This document shows positions 36,953 through 49,120 of a stretch of 64,000 nt of DNA, one piece after another. The notes under the pieces are model-generated. The model was not told the DNA's origin. It searched no databases and saw nothing but the letters and a program-made list of their open reading frames with translations. The DNA is from Numida meleagris. Lineage: Eukaryota > Chordata > Aves > Galliformes > Numididae. How positions within the stretch are numbered: position 1 is the stretch's first letter; each line of letters opens with the position of its first letter. A program made the position numbers and the translations under genes. The stretch covers positions 103,608,138 to 103,672,137 of the forward strand of contig NC_034410.1 in the NCBI RefSeq assembly GCF_002078875.1, in the 5' to 3' direction.

Positions 36953-37929
36953 TTTAAGGAATTCTTCTTGGTTTTCCTCTTCAAGGAAATTTTAGACAAA
37001 ATGTGAGGTAACTGTTGTTAAAACCAAAGCCAAAGCCCATAATCAATCATGATATGTAAAACTGATACATTCACTACCCTTGACCACAATTATACACTTT
37101 GGTTATTTTCTTTACTTTTTTTAGTTCATTTTGTCAGTTTTTTTTTTTAAGTTCAAGCATCTTAGCTTGTTATTCCAAAATTAATTCCTTCAGCTATTCA
37201 ATATTTATTATAGTTAGTAAGTAAAGGAAGGCACCAAAAAGAATTAGGCACAGTAATCACTGCAGGCGCAGGACTGGAAGAGAATCTTAGCTGCTCCACT
37301 GACTGATGAGGTGCGTACTCCCATGCTTCCCCACACACCACAGGGCTCAGATTAGGGCGATACTAACACCACTACAGCAAGGACAAGATGGGCATTGTCA
37401 GCACTAAATAAGGGGAGAGGAGCAACACAGCTGAATAACTGCAATCTGAATTAGGGATAAGCACACATTCATTTTATTATTGTATCTGTTTACGCCGAGT
37501 GCTAAAATTTCCTCTCTCTCTTCACTCAGGTGTCAGAAAATTGACAGATTTCTTGAATATCTTTTTGGGAAATAAGTCTTAAAGAGAGATTCATGCAAAT
37601 GTGTAAAGGGGAGAAGAATTTAGGGACAATAGGGACAATAGGCTAGTATGGCTGAAGCGGTAGAAGTGCTTGCCTTTACATCAAGAAAGAAGAAAACAGG
37701 GATGGCATATAGATAAAGATGAGAAGATGGTATGTTTACTTGTTAAAAGATCAGTGTTCATAAGCAACACTTTGAGTTGTAGTGAACTTTGAATGCTGAA
37801 TGTGATAGGAAAAGTAGTGTGGTACAAATTGAACATATGGAAAAAAAGTCTCAGAGATATGGTTGTAGACTGTGGAATAGCATATCAAACAGACTCAATC
37901 TTCCTTCAGTCATTTAAAAGCAGACTAAC

Positions 37930-38050
37930 AAAAACATTATGAATATTATGTATATGTATAATGTGTATGACATTATATTACAATATAAATATATATTATT
38001 TAATACAATTGAATATAAAATATAAATAATAATTTCATATAAATTCTGAA
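37930..38050. repeat. AT-rich low-complexity block
   Basis: ATATA/TAAAT words dominate for about 120 bp with very few G or C bases. No regular unit length is evident. Confidence 0.75.
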
Positions 38051-38791
38051 TGTAAACATATTTTAATATATCTTATAAAATTCCAGAACTGAGCTTATTT
38101 ATATTCAGTAGTCAAAATGGGAATCTAGACATACCCCTACCTCATTGAAAGCTATTCATCAATGTTCAAAAGGTGTCAGTATTTGAGATTATGGTTCTGA
38201 GAAGTGCTGAGCAGGCACCGTATATCAGCTCATTTTGATCAGTGGTTATATTGCCTTCAGTTATAAACTGCAGCAGTTCTTTTTCCAGCTGCAGGAAAGA
38301 ACTTACCGTGAAGCAGCTGTTATTGTAAGATTTCCATCTGAATCGTTGCTGCTCCCATTTTAGCATGCAGCCTTTGGATAACGTTTAAATAATCAATCTT
38401 TTCCCTGCTTATCCATACCAAACCTAATGTGTTGAGATTTGTCCTTCACTGCTGATGTGAATTTGTTTTATTAGTCACATCAGTTAATTTTAATTATCAT
38501 CATTATTCAGTTATAACCTCATGTCTGACAATAGGAAGGATATCAGTGCCTATTGAACCCCTTATCCGAAAGAAGGAAGGTTACTGAGTGAGATTTATTT
38601 CAGAAAGAGGAAAAGAGCAGATGAAAGGCAATATTCAGAGTAGTAACAGATTATTAGCAGTGCACTGCTGTGTAGCTACTACGACAAACATGCATGTGTG
38701 GGGCCCAAACTGTGATATTACTTTCCTGTTCATCTTTGTGAATTCCATTAAAAATGTGTATCTTTATCAAACTTTAACAAAGAAGACAGGC

Positions 38792-38810
38792 TTTTTTTTT
38801 TTTTTTTTTT
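38792..38810. repeat. Poly-T run
   Basis: Nineteen consecutive T residues. Confidence 0.88.
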
Positions 38811-40317
38811 AAGTCTCCTTTCCAGTACTTCTGAAGTTTCTCTCAAAGCACTTGATTAAAAAACATTTACTGAGGACAAGCTTTCTCCATGGGAGCACAA
38901 TGAAAGAATCGACCAAACCAATTTCACTCTAATTTGAGAATGCAGTGGTAATACCTCTCTGCTGAACCTGATCTGTCTCACCTTGTATCCCACTGTGTTA
39001 GGAATGGGGAAAGAATGTGTTTGAGCACATGTCTAAAGGGCTTGAATGGCAGCGGATTGAAACCTATTCTGGTAATGGAGCTTTATAAAAGCCTCCATGG
39101 TCTTTGAACGTGGCTCTTTTCCAAAATGGGGGGGCACTGTTCTATCTTGTTTGTCATTTCTGCACACTAAATGAAAAAAGAAATCAGACTCCAAAGTAGA
39201 TCCTTCCCAGAAAACCTTTGAAAATCAGCAAAGCATACTTACAGGGGACAGCAAGGGAAAAAATTGGAGGCCAAAGGGTTTATTTCAAATATACTGCAGA
39301 GCTCCCAGTAGAAGAGAGCAGCTGAACTAGAATGAGGCATGACAGAACAGCCAGTAGGAAGGAGGGTGTTCAAATAATCAGTGTCAGAGGTAAATAAATT
39401 ACGGTACGTAGGCTTGTAAGAGATGAATTTCTCTTCCAATTTTGAATTACCAGAAAACAAGTTTCCAGAGGATAGTACGTCTTGGTGTACATAAGACACA
39501 CAAATTTGTGCAGCTGAAAAAGAGTGGAGAACCCACTCTTTTTACGTACATACATGGAGGAGGTTATAAATCTCCTGCCATTTCATTTTTACTTCAGAGT
39601 GTTTTTGAGCAGCTAAAAAGGGAAACCATCCAAGGCACTGCACGCTGTGACTGTGGTTTTCACTCTGCTAAGCACTGAAGTTACAGTCCTACTAGCACTA
39701 AATCCATTGGAATGAACCGTGTCCTGAGGCTGATCTTCCAGGATACAGACCTTCACCAACTCACCATGCAAAACAAGAGAATCTCAGCATGTCTTTTGTG
39801 CCCACGGCTCCCTTTCCTGCTTTACAGATGCTTCCCTGGACTTCAGGAATTTTTCTTTTCAGATATTTTTCTGTTGCAGAGATGGATCAAAAGAGGCTTC
39901 TTACAGTATTTTTAGGCAGCAAAGCAAAACAAACTGATGAAGGTAAAGGTCTGGGAAGTGGGAAGCTAGCAACAGACCCGTGCCCTTGTCTAATCAGAAC
40001 AGAATGCTAAATCCTCAATTGCTTCAGAAGAGGTGGAGCTCATGCAGCAGTCATTCATCTCCAGACTATCTCAACTACTTAAAAGAAGCTTTTCTTCATC
40101 CTGTTTTTTTCTTCTTGTTTGTATAAACTAACAAATTCATACGATCAGCTTATACAATCAGCTACCATACTTAGGCACCCTATTAATTGGTAATGACAAC
40201 TTCAAGGAATAAAATAGGGTAACTTTAGCAAAAATGGAAAAAAAAATCTTTTTTTTTTTGAAAAGTTTAAAGATCTAAAATATTTTAAGAGAAAATTTTG
40301 TCTAAAACTTTGCCATC

Positions 40318-40337
40318 TTTTTTTTTTTTTTTTTTTT
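40318..40337. repeat. Poly-T run
   Basis: Twenty consecutive T residues. Confidence 0.88.
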
Positions 40338-40976
40338 AATTATAAAAACCTGAATGCAAAATGAGGGAGTTAATCATTTCATTTTTGGGTCAAAAGCAAA
40401 AGAGAATTTATTTTGGCCTTTTCCTTCCCAAAACTAAGAAAAAAATAAATATTCAGAAAACTCTGGTGCAGCTGTAATACGAAACTATCCAGTGCAACAG
40501 AAAGCACAGACTGAATGTCCCCTCATATGACAAAAGACAATTATACTTGCTAGCACTAACTTTGCCCTTTATTACAAACGGAGCTGTATAATAATGTAAT
40601 GTAATACCATATTAACTTTCTTTCTTTCGTCATGTTTGCATTAATTGCTGAGCCCCGAGTATGGTGCCAATTACTGCAAAAATATCTGTGAATTGCTGAC
40701 TCATAGCTGTGATTCAGGGGAGACCATGCTAATGTTGAATTTATTTGAGAGCAAAAATCAAATAAAGATTGACATTTTGTTCCCCTCTCCCCTTTTTAGG
40801 TGCAAGTACGTTAGTACATTATCCACTTTTCATCTGACTCATAAAAATCATGTTTCAAGTCATAATGTTGTACTCTTTGTGACAGAGGCAAGGCTATTTT
40901 CTACAGGGCTCTGTGAACAAAATTCCTGCTGCTGCATTTTTGTTACTATTTGGCAGTTCTGACCTTTTTGAACAGT

Positions 40977-41000
40977 CACTAATTTTCATGAAAATTAGTG
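40977..41000. repeat. 24-bp perfect palindrome
   Basis: Twelve-base arms without a spacer: CACTAATTTTCA followed by its exact reverse complement. Symmetry ends at 40976/41001. Its function is unknown. It could be a chance palindrome, a transposon footprint or a dimer-binding site. Confidence 0.85.
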
Positions 41001-42340
41001 GGGATCTGAGCACAATCCCCATTCCTGAAGTTGTGCATGAAATTTTACTACATCACTGACTTAGGAGCCTACAAGCCATTTTCTAGGGCAGTGAAGAAAA
41101 TACCATTACAGAAGGAGAATAAGAGCAGGATGAAGGGGTAGTAAATAAGGTGAGGAAGGAGTCCGGCACAGAGACAGCACATGAAGTTTCCAGCCCGTAT
41201 TTTTCTGCTAGCTGTTTCATTATCCTAGCTTAATAGCACTATCTATTCTTGTTCTTGATTTTAATGATGAGGTGGAGATCAGGTGGCTGGAGTCTGAACA
41301 CTGTGAAGGACATATTGTAGGCTGCCACTTTTCTCCTTTTTTTCCTCTATTTTTGCTTTGTATGTAGCCATTAGAATAAGACAAGTTATTGAAGAAACAC
41401 ACACACAAAGGAAACACAGGGCAGGAATTAAGGTCAGTTATTATCTGCTGCTTGCACAGTCATTTTCACCTTTTCAAAATGAGCCCAAAGTGATGCTAAA
41501 CCACTATCAGGGCCAAACAGCACCAGTTTGCATCTGCTCTGCACTCACTGCACAAGGTGGAAGGTACTGGAGGATCAGGGCCCTAATCTCTTTATCCTAG
41601 TCAATTCTTGATGTGCCTTGGAGAAATTGCCAAGACACGGCCCACTCCTGCTGAGCCCACAGAGGGCTAAGCCACACTGTGAACGAAACATATGGCCCTT
41701 CTGACAGCACTTACACTGTAATCAAGTCTCAGCATGACAGAAAGATATCTCTTAGATTCATTTTATATAGGCTTCATTTCGACCACTCCTGTTTGTTACT
41801 CTGTCTTTTATAAACTAGGAAGGATTTTCAGTTCAATAAGCAGGATGCACATCCTTACGTGCTATGATCTGAAGCATACTACATTCACAGCAAGGCTGTG
41901 CAAGTGTGGCAGAGGAAGTCATCAAGCCTCAGCTTTCTGCAAACACAGTATAATTTGAAAGGGTCTGACAATACCAGCCCTTCTCCATGTTGAGGAGTCC
42001 CCAGGTTGCACAGGAAGGACAGCATTGCTTGTGATCATATGAAGGTCACAAAGCATTATACAAAATAACGGTTAAACATGAGCAAGCCAAGTGAAAATCC
42101 TTAGGTCAGAGATGTAGTATCTTTCCTGGCTGTTGGAAGAAGAGATATTCAGTGTTTAGCTTTACACACCGATACACTGACCTGATAGCTGACTACCATT
42201 GAAAGCTCCCCAAAACTTGTTGGGAGCCTTAAGGACAACTATCCATTAGGAAGGATAAATATATTTTCCTCACTGAGTCACCTTTTGTCACCTGGCCATT
42301 AAATTGACCTGCCTCCTTTCCACATGAAGGCTCTAGAATT
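41001..42340. other. Unassigned non-coding DNA
   Basis: No gene or known transposon recognised. Confidence 0.5.
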
Positions 42341-42528
42341 CATGGGTGTACAACATTTTGACTTGCCTGATGTTTTGGTTGTGGTTGAGTCATAGGTGCC
42401 TGCCTGGGGCCCGGCCAGGCTGCTTGGCAGAGAACTGTCGCCATGATGGCGTTGCAGCAGGAAATGCAGCTAATTACTAGCTGTCAAGGGCCACATGCAA
42501 CCCTTAGGCCATGGGATGTACATGCTTG
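42341..42528 (-). mobile_element. 188-bp MITE-like hAT-Charlie derivative
   Basis: The left end reads CATGGGTGTACAACATTTTG, similar to the right terminus of the hAT at 9418 (CCAACCTTTTGGCTTG). The right end, on the minus strand, reads CAAGCATGTACATCCCATGG, similar to the 5' termini at 2110 and 11055. The interior (GGGGCCCGGCCAGGCTGCTT, CGCCATGATGGCG) matches the GC-rich 5' region of the 10900-11050 copy. Only the two ends are retained and all transposase sequence is gone, so it would depend on an autonomous relative. Possible 8-bp flanks (CTAGAATT and CTCTAAAT) match only weakly. Confidence 0.7.
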
Positions 42529-44325
42529 CTCTAAATGTTGCAGCTCAAGATCAAGGACAGTTTTTGCGATGTTTGCTTTGGAAGACAACCTGAAGCAGAG
42601 TGGGATGAAGATCCCAGTTTTCTCCTTAGACTGGAGATAACTATAATGAAACATCAGAGTGGATGTGGGCAAACTATACTTCCAAGGCAGCTGGGTATTC
42701 TGTCCAAACTACCACCAGTTTTCTCAGGATGGTGCAACTTTGTACTACCTTTTGTTGTTGGCTGCGATGAAAACCAAAATGCAGCCCATAAGTAGTATTT
42801 CCTTCCTAGTTCTATGCAAGTCTGCGCTGGCAGCTTTGTTTTCCAAAGTGCTCCTGAGAATTTCAAAAGCTGAAAGAATTGATGTACTATCCAAACATAA
42901 TATGCTAATGATAACATGTAAGGAGATAAGGCTATCAAATTAGTAGAATAAACTACCCACTGTGAGATATTTTTATTCATTGATTCAAATTTACAAGGCA
43001 ATCTGAATAGGAAAATAAAATATTTGTAGGAAAATAAAGGGATCAGAAAGAAAAAACAATACTGAGAAGAAACAAAACAATGGCAGGAATTCAGGGGATA
43101 AAACGAAAGAAAAAGATACAGAGGAACAGTCCACGCATTAATGCCATATGTCAGACAAATCTAAATGCAGTCTTACCTGTGTGGAGCTCTTTATCTACAG
43201 ATTCAAGCCAGACAGAACAAATTACTCAAGTACGAGTATATTTAGAAAAATGTGTAGGTGTCTGAGAAAATAGTTTGGAGCGAGGAGCTCAGAGTGAATT
43301 TCTTGTTTCTGTGAGTACTTATACCTACTTTAGAAGGAGTACTTTTGGAGTACTAACCCTAAGTAGGGCCTCACAATAGAGATAGTTCAGTTAGAACATC
43401 TTCTGAGCAAAACTTAGTGTCCTGTGATGCAGAAGGTAGATGTGGGATGTTGTGTATGCCAAAGGATGCCTGTTGAAACTTGGTCTTGAGCTAGAAACAG
43501 CAGGCGTTGAGAGAGGCCGAGGAGAGATCACAAGAGAGCAAGGAAGATCACAAGAAACTACCCCACATCTTCTGTGGCCACAGGCCATAATGAGTGATCC
43601 TTGCACACTGATGACTCACATAAGTGGTGTACATTTTGATCACATTGAGTAGTCATGATGATCTGCATTACTAGTGCTTCTGGACTCAGCTGGTTCCTCT
43701 CTTCACTCACATAATATGGCCTTATGCAGAAGGTGAATGTGCAGGACAGAGGCATGATTCCCCTGTAGCTTTTCTATCTATCTAACTTAGCTTTATGGTG
43801 ACCCTAACAAAGATTACCCTGTCACTCCAGGGGGAAAGAGCAAGTGGATAAAGCTACACTTCTGGGCAAAACTTGAACAGACATTAATCTATATTTTTTG
43901 TAGTGATCACAAATGACAGAACTGACCTTTCATGAACTGCAGTTATGGGTAGGTCTGCAGAGCCTAAAATTGGATTGGACAGCATGTCTGCTCAAGCTAA
44001 TAATTCTGCTGGTACTTGTCAGGGGCATGTCACTCCTGCTCTTGTATACTGTGAACATAAACTTTGGTCTGGGGAAACTTAGTATTCTCAGAGTCAAATT
44101 CATCAAGCTTCACCAATGTAAAATGAGCGCTGGTGAATTTTGAGCTGTTAAGTTGTTTTGGGGCAATGCTTTCTGAGTGAAAATGCTGTGATATGGAGTC
44201 ACCAATAGAGAGAGTTATAAAGCTGAAGACTAACCGCATAGAAGAGTGATCTGAGTCTGTCTCGCTCACTGGCAAATAAATTTACAGCACAGCTTTTATG
44301 AACTACAGGCCAAATGAAATGTTTA
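42529..44325. other. Unassigned non-coding DNA
   Basis: No gene or known transposon recognised. Open frames up to 115 codons (42654-43001, minus) have no recognisable domain. Confidence 0.5.
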
Positions 44326-44834
44326 GGGCTGGTCCAAAAAGCAATACCTTCTATTTTATTATGTTGGCCCACGAGAAGTGGATGTTGGTGGTATGGCAGT
44401 AAAGGGTGGATCTTCCTGACAATATTCAGATACATTTTGTTGCTGTGTGACAGATGGCAGCAGAGGGGCAGTCTGACAAAATGGCGTCTGACATGGAAGT
44501 GCACATGAAGCAAAGGCATGTAACCGAATTTGTCCGTGTGGAAAAATGGCATCCATTGACATTCATTGACACTAGTGAATGTTGGTGGAGGCCAAATAGT
44601 GGATGTGAGTGCAGTGAGGTGGTGGATCACCTCCATTGGTGCAGGTTTTGATGAGTGTTGCATGCAGGCTCTTGCTCATTTCTGACAAGAATGCATAGCT
44701 AATGGCGGTAACTGTGCTGAAAAACACTGTTTTGTAGCTGAGAAATTGCTCTATCAAATAGTGTTATTGTGTTCTTTTTATCTGTTGTAGTTTCCATGAA
44801 AACAGATAGGAGGCATTACTTTCAGAATGACCTG
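44326..44834 (+). mobile_element. GalluHop-type mariner, internally deleted
   Basis: A 509-bp element flanked by TA (44324-44325 and 44835-44836). The left end reads CTGGTCCAAAAAGCAATACC and the right end, on the minus strand, CAGGTCATTCTGAAAGTAAT. The 44454-44651 frame starts MAAEGQSDKMASDMEVHMKQ and continues through the start of the N-terminal helix-turn-helix DNA-binding domain of the transposase (VTEFVRVEKWHPLTFIDT), then frameshifts and joins the 3' non-coding end. It shares the same large internal deletion as the copies at 2950 and 9691 but is clearly diverged from both. This suggests they descend from one non-autonomous subfamily. Confidence 0.9.
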
Positions 44835-47800
44835 TATTCCTGTTTGAGGATGTCACTATATCTGCACCTTTGCACAATGTGAAAGAAATTGTAGAAGGAA
44901 ATGCAGACCACCAGGAAATGCCTGGAAGGAAGTCATTTACAGAATTTCAGATTTTTGTTCAACTGGGTAGTGAGTTTTCACTTGTGAATTATTCCCATTT
45001 TCCATGATGAAGCAGCACCCTACAATGGTCTAATACCACAAAGAAAATATGTATCTCAGTGCAGATTTTTCTTCCAGGGATGCAGTCTTTGAAACTACCT
45101 TCAGCTTTGTGAGAGTTATACGTGATAGGTTTAAAGAAACTGGAATCCAGTCTTTATTTGAATAATCTCTAGGAGATAAAATAATTCATATTGAAAGCAG
45201 CAGCAGACATCATTATGGTTTGTCTGTATTCATTTGCTTGCAGAACAGCATCATCACTCTACAACTATTTTGAAGAAACTTGTTTGGGTTTAGAGAAAAC
45301 AATCAGGAGCAAGATGTTCAGAGTTTGGATTCCTAGTTCTACCTCAGATTCTTACCTAGAATGTTAAGCCTAAAAATCTTTTGTCTTGATATGGTTAGGA
45401 AGTCTTTTTGCTTGTCTCTCATCATTCTATGACAGACAAAAATGTCACAAGTTTTTGCTGATTTATGGAATAACTCTTTCATCCATCAGCAGGATAATTA
45501 TTTCCATACAGTAGATCTGGATGTCAAAAAGAATCTCATGCTATATAATACAGAAATATCAGGTAAGTCTCAATACCATTGCCATATCTGCTTTTGATAA
45601 TGTGATGAATTATTTATTTTACTAACATGATCAAACAAATGAAAAACAAACTCAAGATATTTATCTTGTCTAGTTAAAAATGTGGCTTGGTTAACGTTCT
45701 CAACACTGCTGCACCTGTTAGTGTTGTGAAAAGTCTCTTCCCCAGGTTGGCATCACTACATTAGCAGATTCCCAATCAAAGATGTAGCTCTGCCAAGGTA
45801 AATTTGTTTTTGCTGGCTTTGCTTATAATGTTCAGAAGGCCGGTGGGGAAAAAACAAACAAGCAAGAACTAGCTGCTGGTGGATGCCATATTTTTGCTGC
45901 AGCTAGTTGAATGTAGATGAGCTTTTGTAAGATAACTTAGGGAAAAAAAGGGTGAATGACTGTGTTTTCTCTATGAAATAGGAAGTAATGCTCCCATCCA
46001 TTCTAATTCAGCAGAAAATTTACAGTGCTTCAAGAAAAGAGACAATGAGTTCCATAAAATTGAATTAGTTGAGCAAATTTAGGCCCCAAAAGGCTTCCAG
46101 TTATCACATGGAATACTTTTATGTATTACATAATTTAAAATCTCTGTTTTCATTAAACAGTCCTAAAAAATGCTCCCTCAGAAAGACAAGTATCTTTATT
46201 CCATTGCTACATATTGCAGAATGACAGATGATAATCAGTTTGACTAAAGATCAGTGTTCTGGAATACTTGATGGCTGCTTCTCTTTTAAATCCTTTTGAC
46301 TATACTGCTTTTCTCTACTCTCATACGTTGGGTAAGATTTCCATTTGTGAATTTCACTCCTATCCATTCCACTCACAAGTAGAGTTACATCCTTTTAGAA
46401 AAGCTATATGGGTCATGCAGACCAAGAGAACCACAGTGAAGAATTGAGTTGCCTGCAGCAGGTAATAAAGTTCTCCTTTCCCTGTCTGTCCTCCATAACT
46501 CCATTCAGTAATGAAAGCCCATATTTTTGTCCTTAATTTGTAAAATAATTTATTGTTTGCATGCAAAATTGTGTTGTGCATTGGAGTTAAAAATTCCACT
46601 TTTCACTGGATATTTCACCAGCTAATTTTGTCATGGTTTCAATAGCTTGAGATCAGCAAAATCAACTACATTTATTTTTTTTTATTTCTATTACATTTCT
46701 ACAGGAAAAGAAGTAGAGCATTGCATTAAGTAGGAGTTTTATTTTTGTAACATTTTTTTCCTCTCATTATCAATTCAGTGGTTAAATTTACATGCAGAGG
46801 TGTTGATTCTGTGAAATGTAATTCATCTTCCTTGAGTTTAGCTGTCACAAATAAAATAAATGCCCTGGGAATTGTTACTATTTTAGACTGGATGCATACA
46901 CTTTATGGACTGATGTGCTAATTTTCATTAGTTTGGATGAAAACAGATAACTTGGCTTGTAGCCTCAGTAGTTAAGAGCCAAGTTATTTTAAGACGAAGA
47001 GAAGACAAAGTCCACGGCCTCACATTTAGGTAAGCATAGTCATCCTGTGGTGTCATTTTGCTACATGGGTTGAAAGCAGAACGTAATACTGAAATATTTG
47101 GGAAGAAAAGTCTGCTTTTAGGTGATTGATCTAATCCTTGTGAAATCCTTATCTGAAGTAGCACTGAGTAAAAATTTTTTGTTTAATTATGAATACTTTC
47201 AAGATGAGCAGAAATAAAATATAATGAAGAGTCACTCTAGAAAATGTTCACGAAACAAAAATTTGGGATTGTGAAATAATGGAGAGCAGTTTGAATCACT
47301 GATATTTTATTTTGACAATTTCAACCTGTTTCAATTTGATTTCTTAGAAACATTTTACTGTGTCTACCTCAAGTTATATTTTGAACTGAGAAATATTGAC
47401 CTGAAAATTGGAATAATTTTTTTTAAGAAGAAAACAACGTCATATTTTAGTATATATTTGTCACTAGAAATGATGCTTGATTGGAAGTGACTCTACTCTG
47501 TATTTCTTCAGACAAAAAATGTTGCTAAAGATTCCCAGTTTCTTCTATTACGTATTCCTTCTACTATGAACCGTCACTAGGAAGAATGCCCTGTCTGGCT
47601 AACTTATAAATATTCTGACAGATTCTTTTAAGTCAAAATCAGCCATGAGGAAGTCTTACTTTTCCTCTTGAGCTGATCTTTATGGTACCATCTGTAAGTG
47701 AAGTTAAAAAAATGCAGCAAATAGATAGAGTTCCTTCACTGCTTGGGTGCATTATCCTTTCTGCATCATCTAAAAGTTGTCACTCTGCACTGTCTGACAG

Positions 47801-49059
47801 CACCATCTGGTTCAGAATACAATATTTCATATATGGCCATTTCTAGAGCTAAATGTGCTTCCACCATATATAACTTGAGTGCTTTTTGCCTCTGTGGTAT
47901 GTCTTCTGAAATTGCAATGCTGATGCTATATCTTCAAATGATCCAGAAAAGCCAGAATGTTTAAACAGAAGCAATGAATAATTCACATCAGAAACAGAGA
48001 AAAGCAAACAAACAAAAGTCAATGGAAATTTCCTCATCTGCTGTGAAAAGCAGAAGGATACACGATATGCACTGCTCTCACTTTCAGAGAGGTTAGAGTA
48101 ACCTTTGCCAGCTGTGGAGAACTCTCAGGAGCTCTTCTAACAGTAGCAGGTCATTTACAGCATCACTGGCTCCATACCATCCAACCTCCCCTCCTTAATG
48201 TGTCAACCAGGAATGATCTATAGAATGTAAAGATCTCATTCTACAGGTACAGTCTCCAGGGAACCATAATCACTAGCTATATGGCAGTAATACTGGTTAG
48301 ACTTGCAGAGCCTGTTTCATACTGGGCCGATCTTATCTAATTAATTAGGAAAAAATATTTAGTTCTCATAACAGTGTTTCTTCCATTAGCAGGTGGGGAA
48401 ACTTTACTTTTGAAGATGAAAGGAGAGATTCAGTGGAACACTCAAACTATCTTGCACCACTCTCTGACAAAAAAGCATCCATAAATCTGATTTTATGTGG
48501 CGGCTGCAATAAGCTTCTGACTGCTTTGTCTCATTAGAGTTGTGGAAAGAAATTGGAATATGTCCCTAGCCTGGCAAACTAGGCCCTCTACCTGTAAATT
48601 ATTAAACCTTATGTGTGTCAGGTGTGCTCAGAAAAGAATAAGCCAGAGAATAGAGAGAAATAGAGGTTGCATCACTAGATGCAGAAACGAGAAAAGAGAT
48701 CAGATGAGAACAATCATATTTTGGTTTGCTTCAGCTTTATTTGCTCATTAAGAAACATGGAACATTGCAACTGCCAATGAAAGGTCATGGCAGTACGGGG
48801 AAAAACGGGCTCTGTGTGCACACACCGCTGAGTGAAATGTAGCACTTTACTGACTGGTATGGGCATTGTTTTTGAAGAAATACCTATTGATAGAGAGTCA
48901 TGCTCAGTCCAAAGACATCATTTTTTCACCATACTGGAAATGAACTAACCAGACAAATTTAATATGACGCAGATTTATGGGAGTAAACCGGTGTTCTGGT
49001 CGCAGAGTGGACTGCCCAGCAGCAATGAGTTTTCCAGAGTGCTGCTGTGTCTTAATGTA

Positions 49060-49120
49060 AAATAACACCTAAGTAAAAAAGGAAAAACACCTAAATAACA
49101 CCTAATCACCTAAAATAACA
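49060..49120. repeat. Irregular AACACCTAA repeat
   Basis: The word CACCTAA occurs four times in about 60 bp, with spacers of varied length. It is probably a degenerate minisatellite. Confidence 0.7.

Larger units (their letters stand above)
36032..40976. other. Unassigned AT-rich non-coding DNA
   Basis: No gene or transposon recognised over nearly 5 kb. It includes T-rich tracts (36841-36850, about 36906-36952, 38792-38810, 40318-40337), an ATATAAAT-type AT-rich block at 37930-38050, and a decanucleotide duplication (GGGACAATA) near 37622. A pyrimidine tract ending in CCCTAG at about 36210 resembles a splice acceptor, but no convincing exon follows. Confidence 0.5.

Noticed and set aside
42524..42540. 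GCTCTAAATGT resembling a mariner TIR
   Set aside because: Only about ten bases match, with no second TIR and no continuing similarity. Probably chance next to the hAT end.
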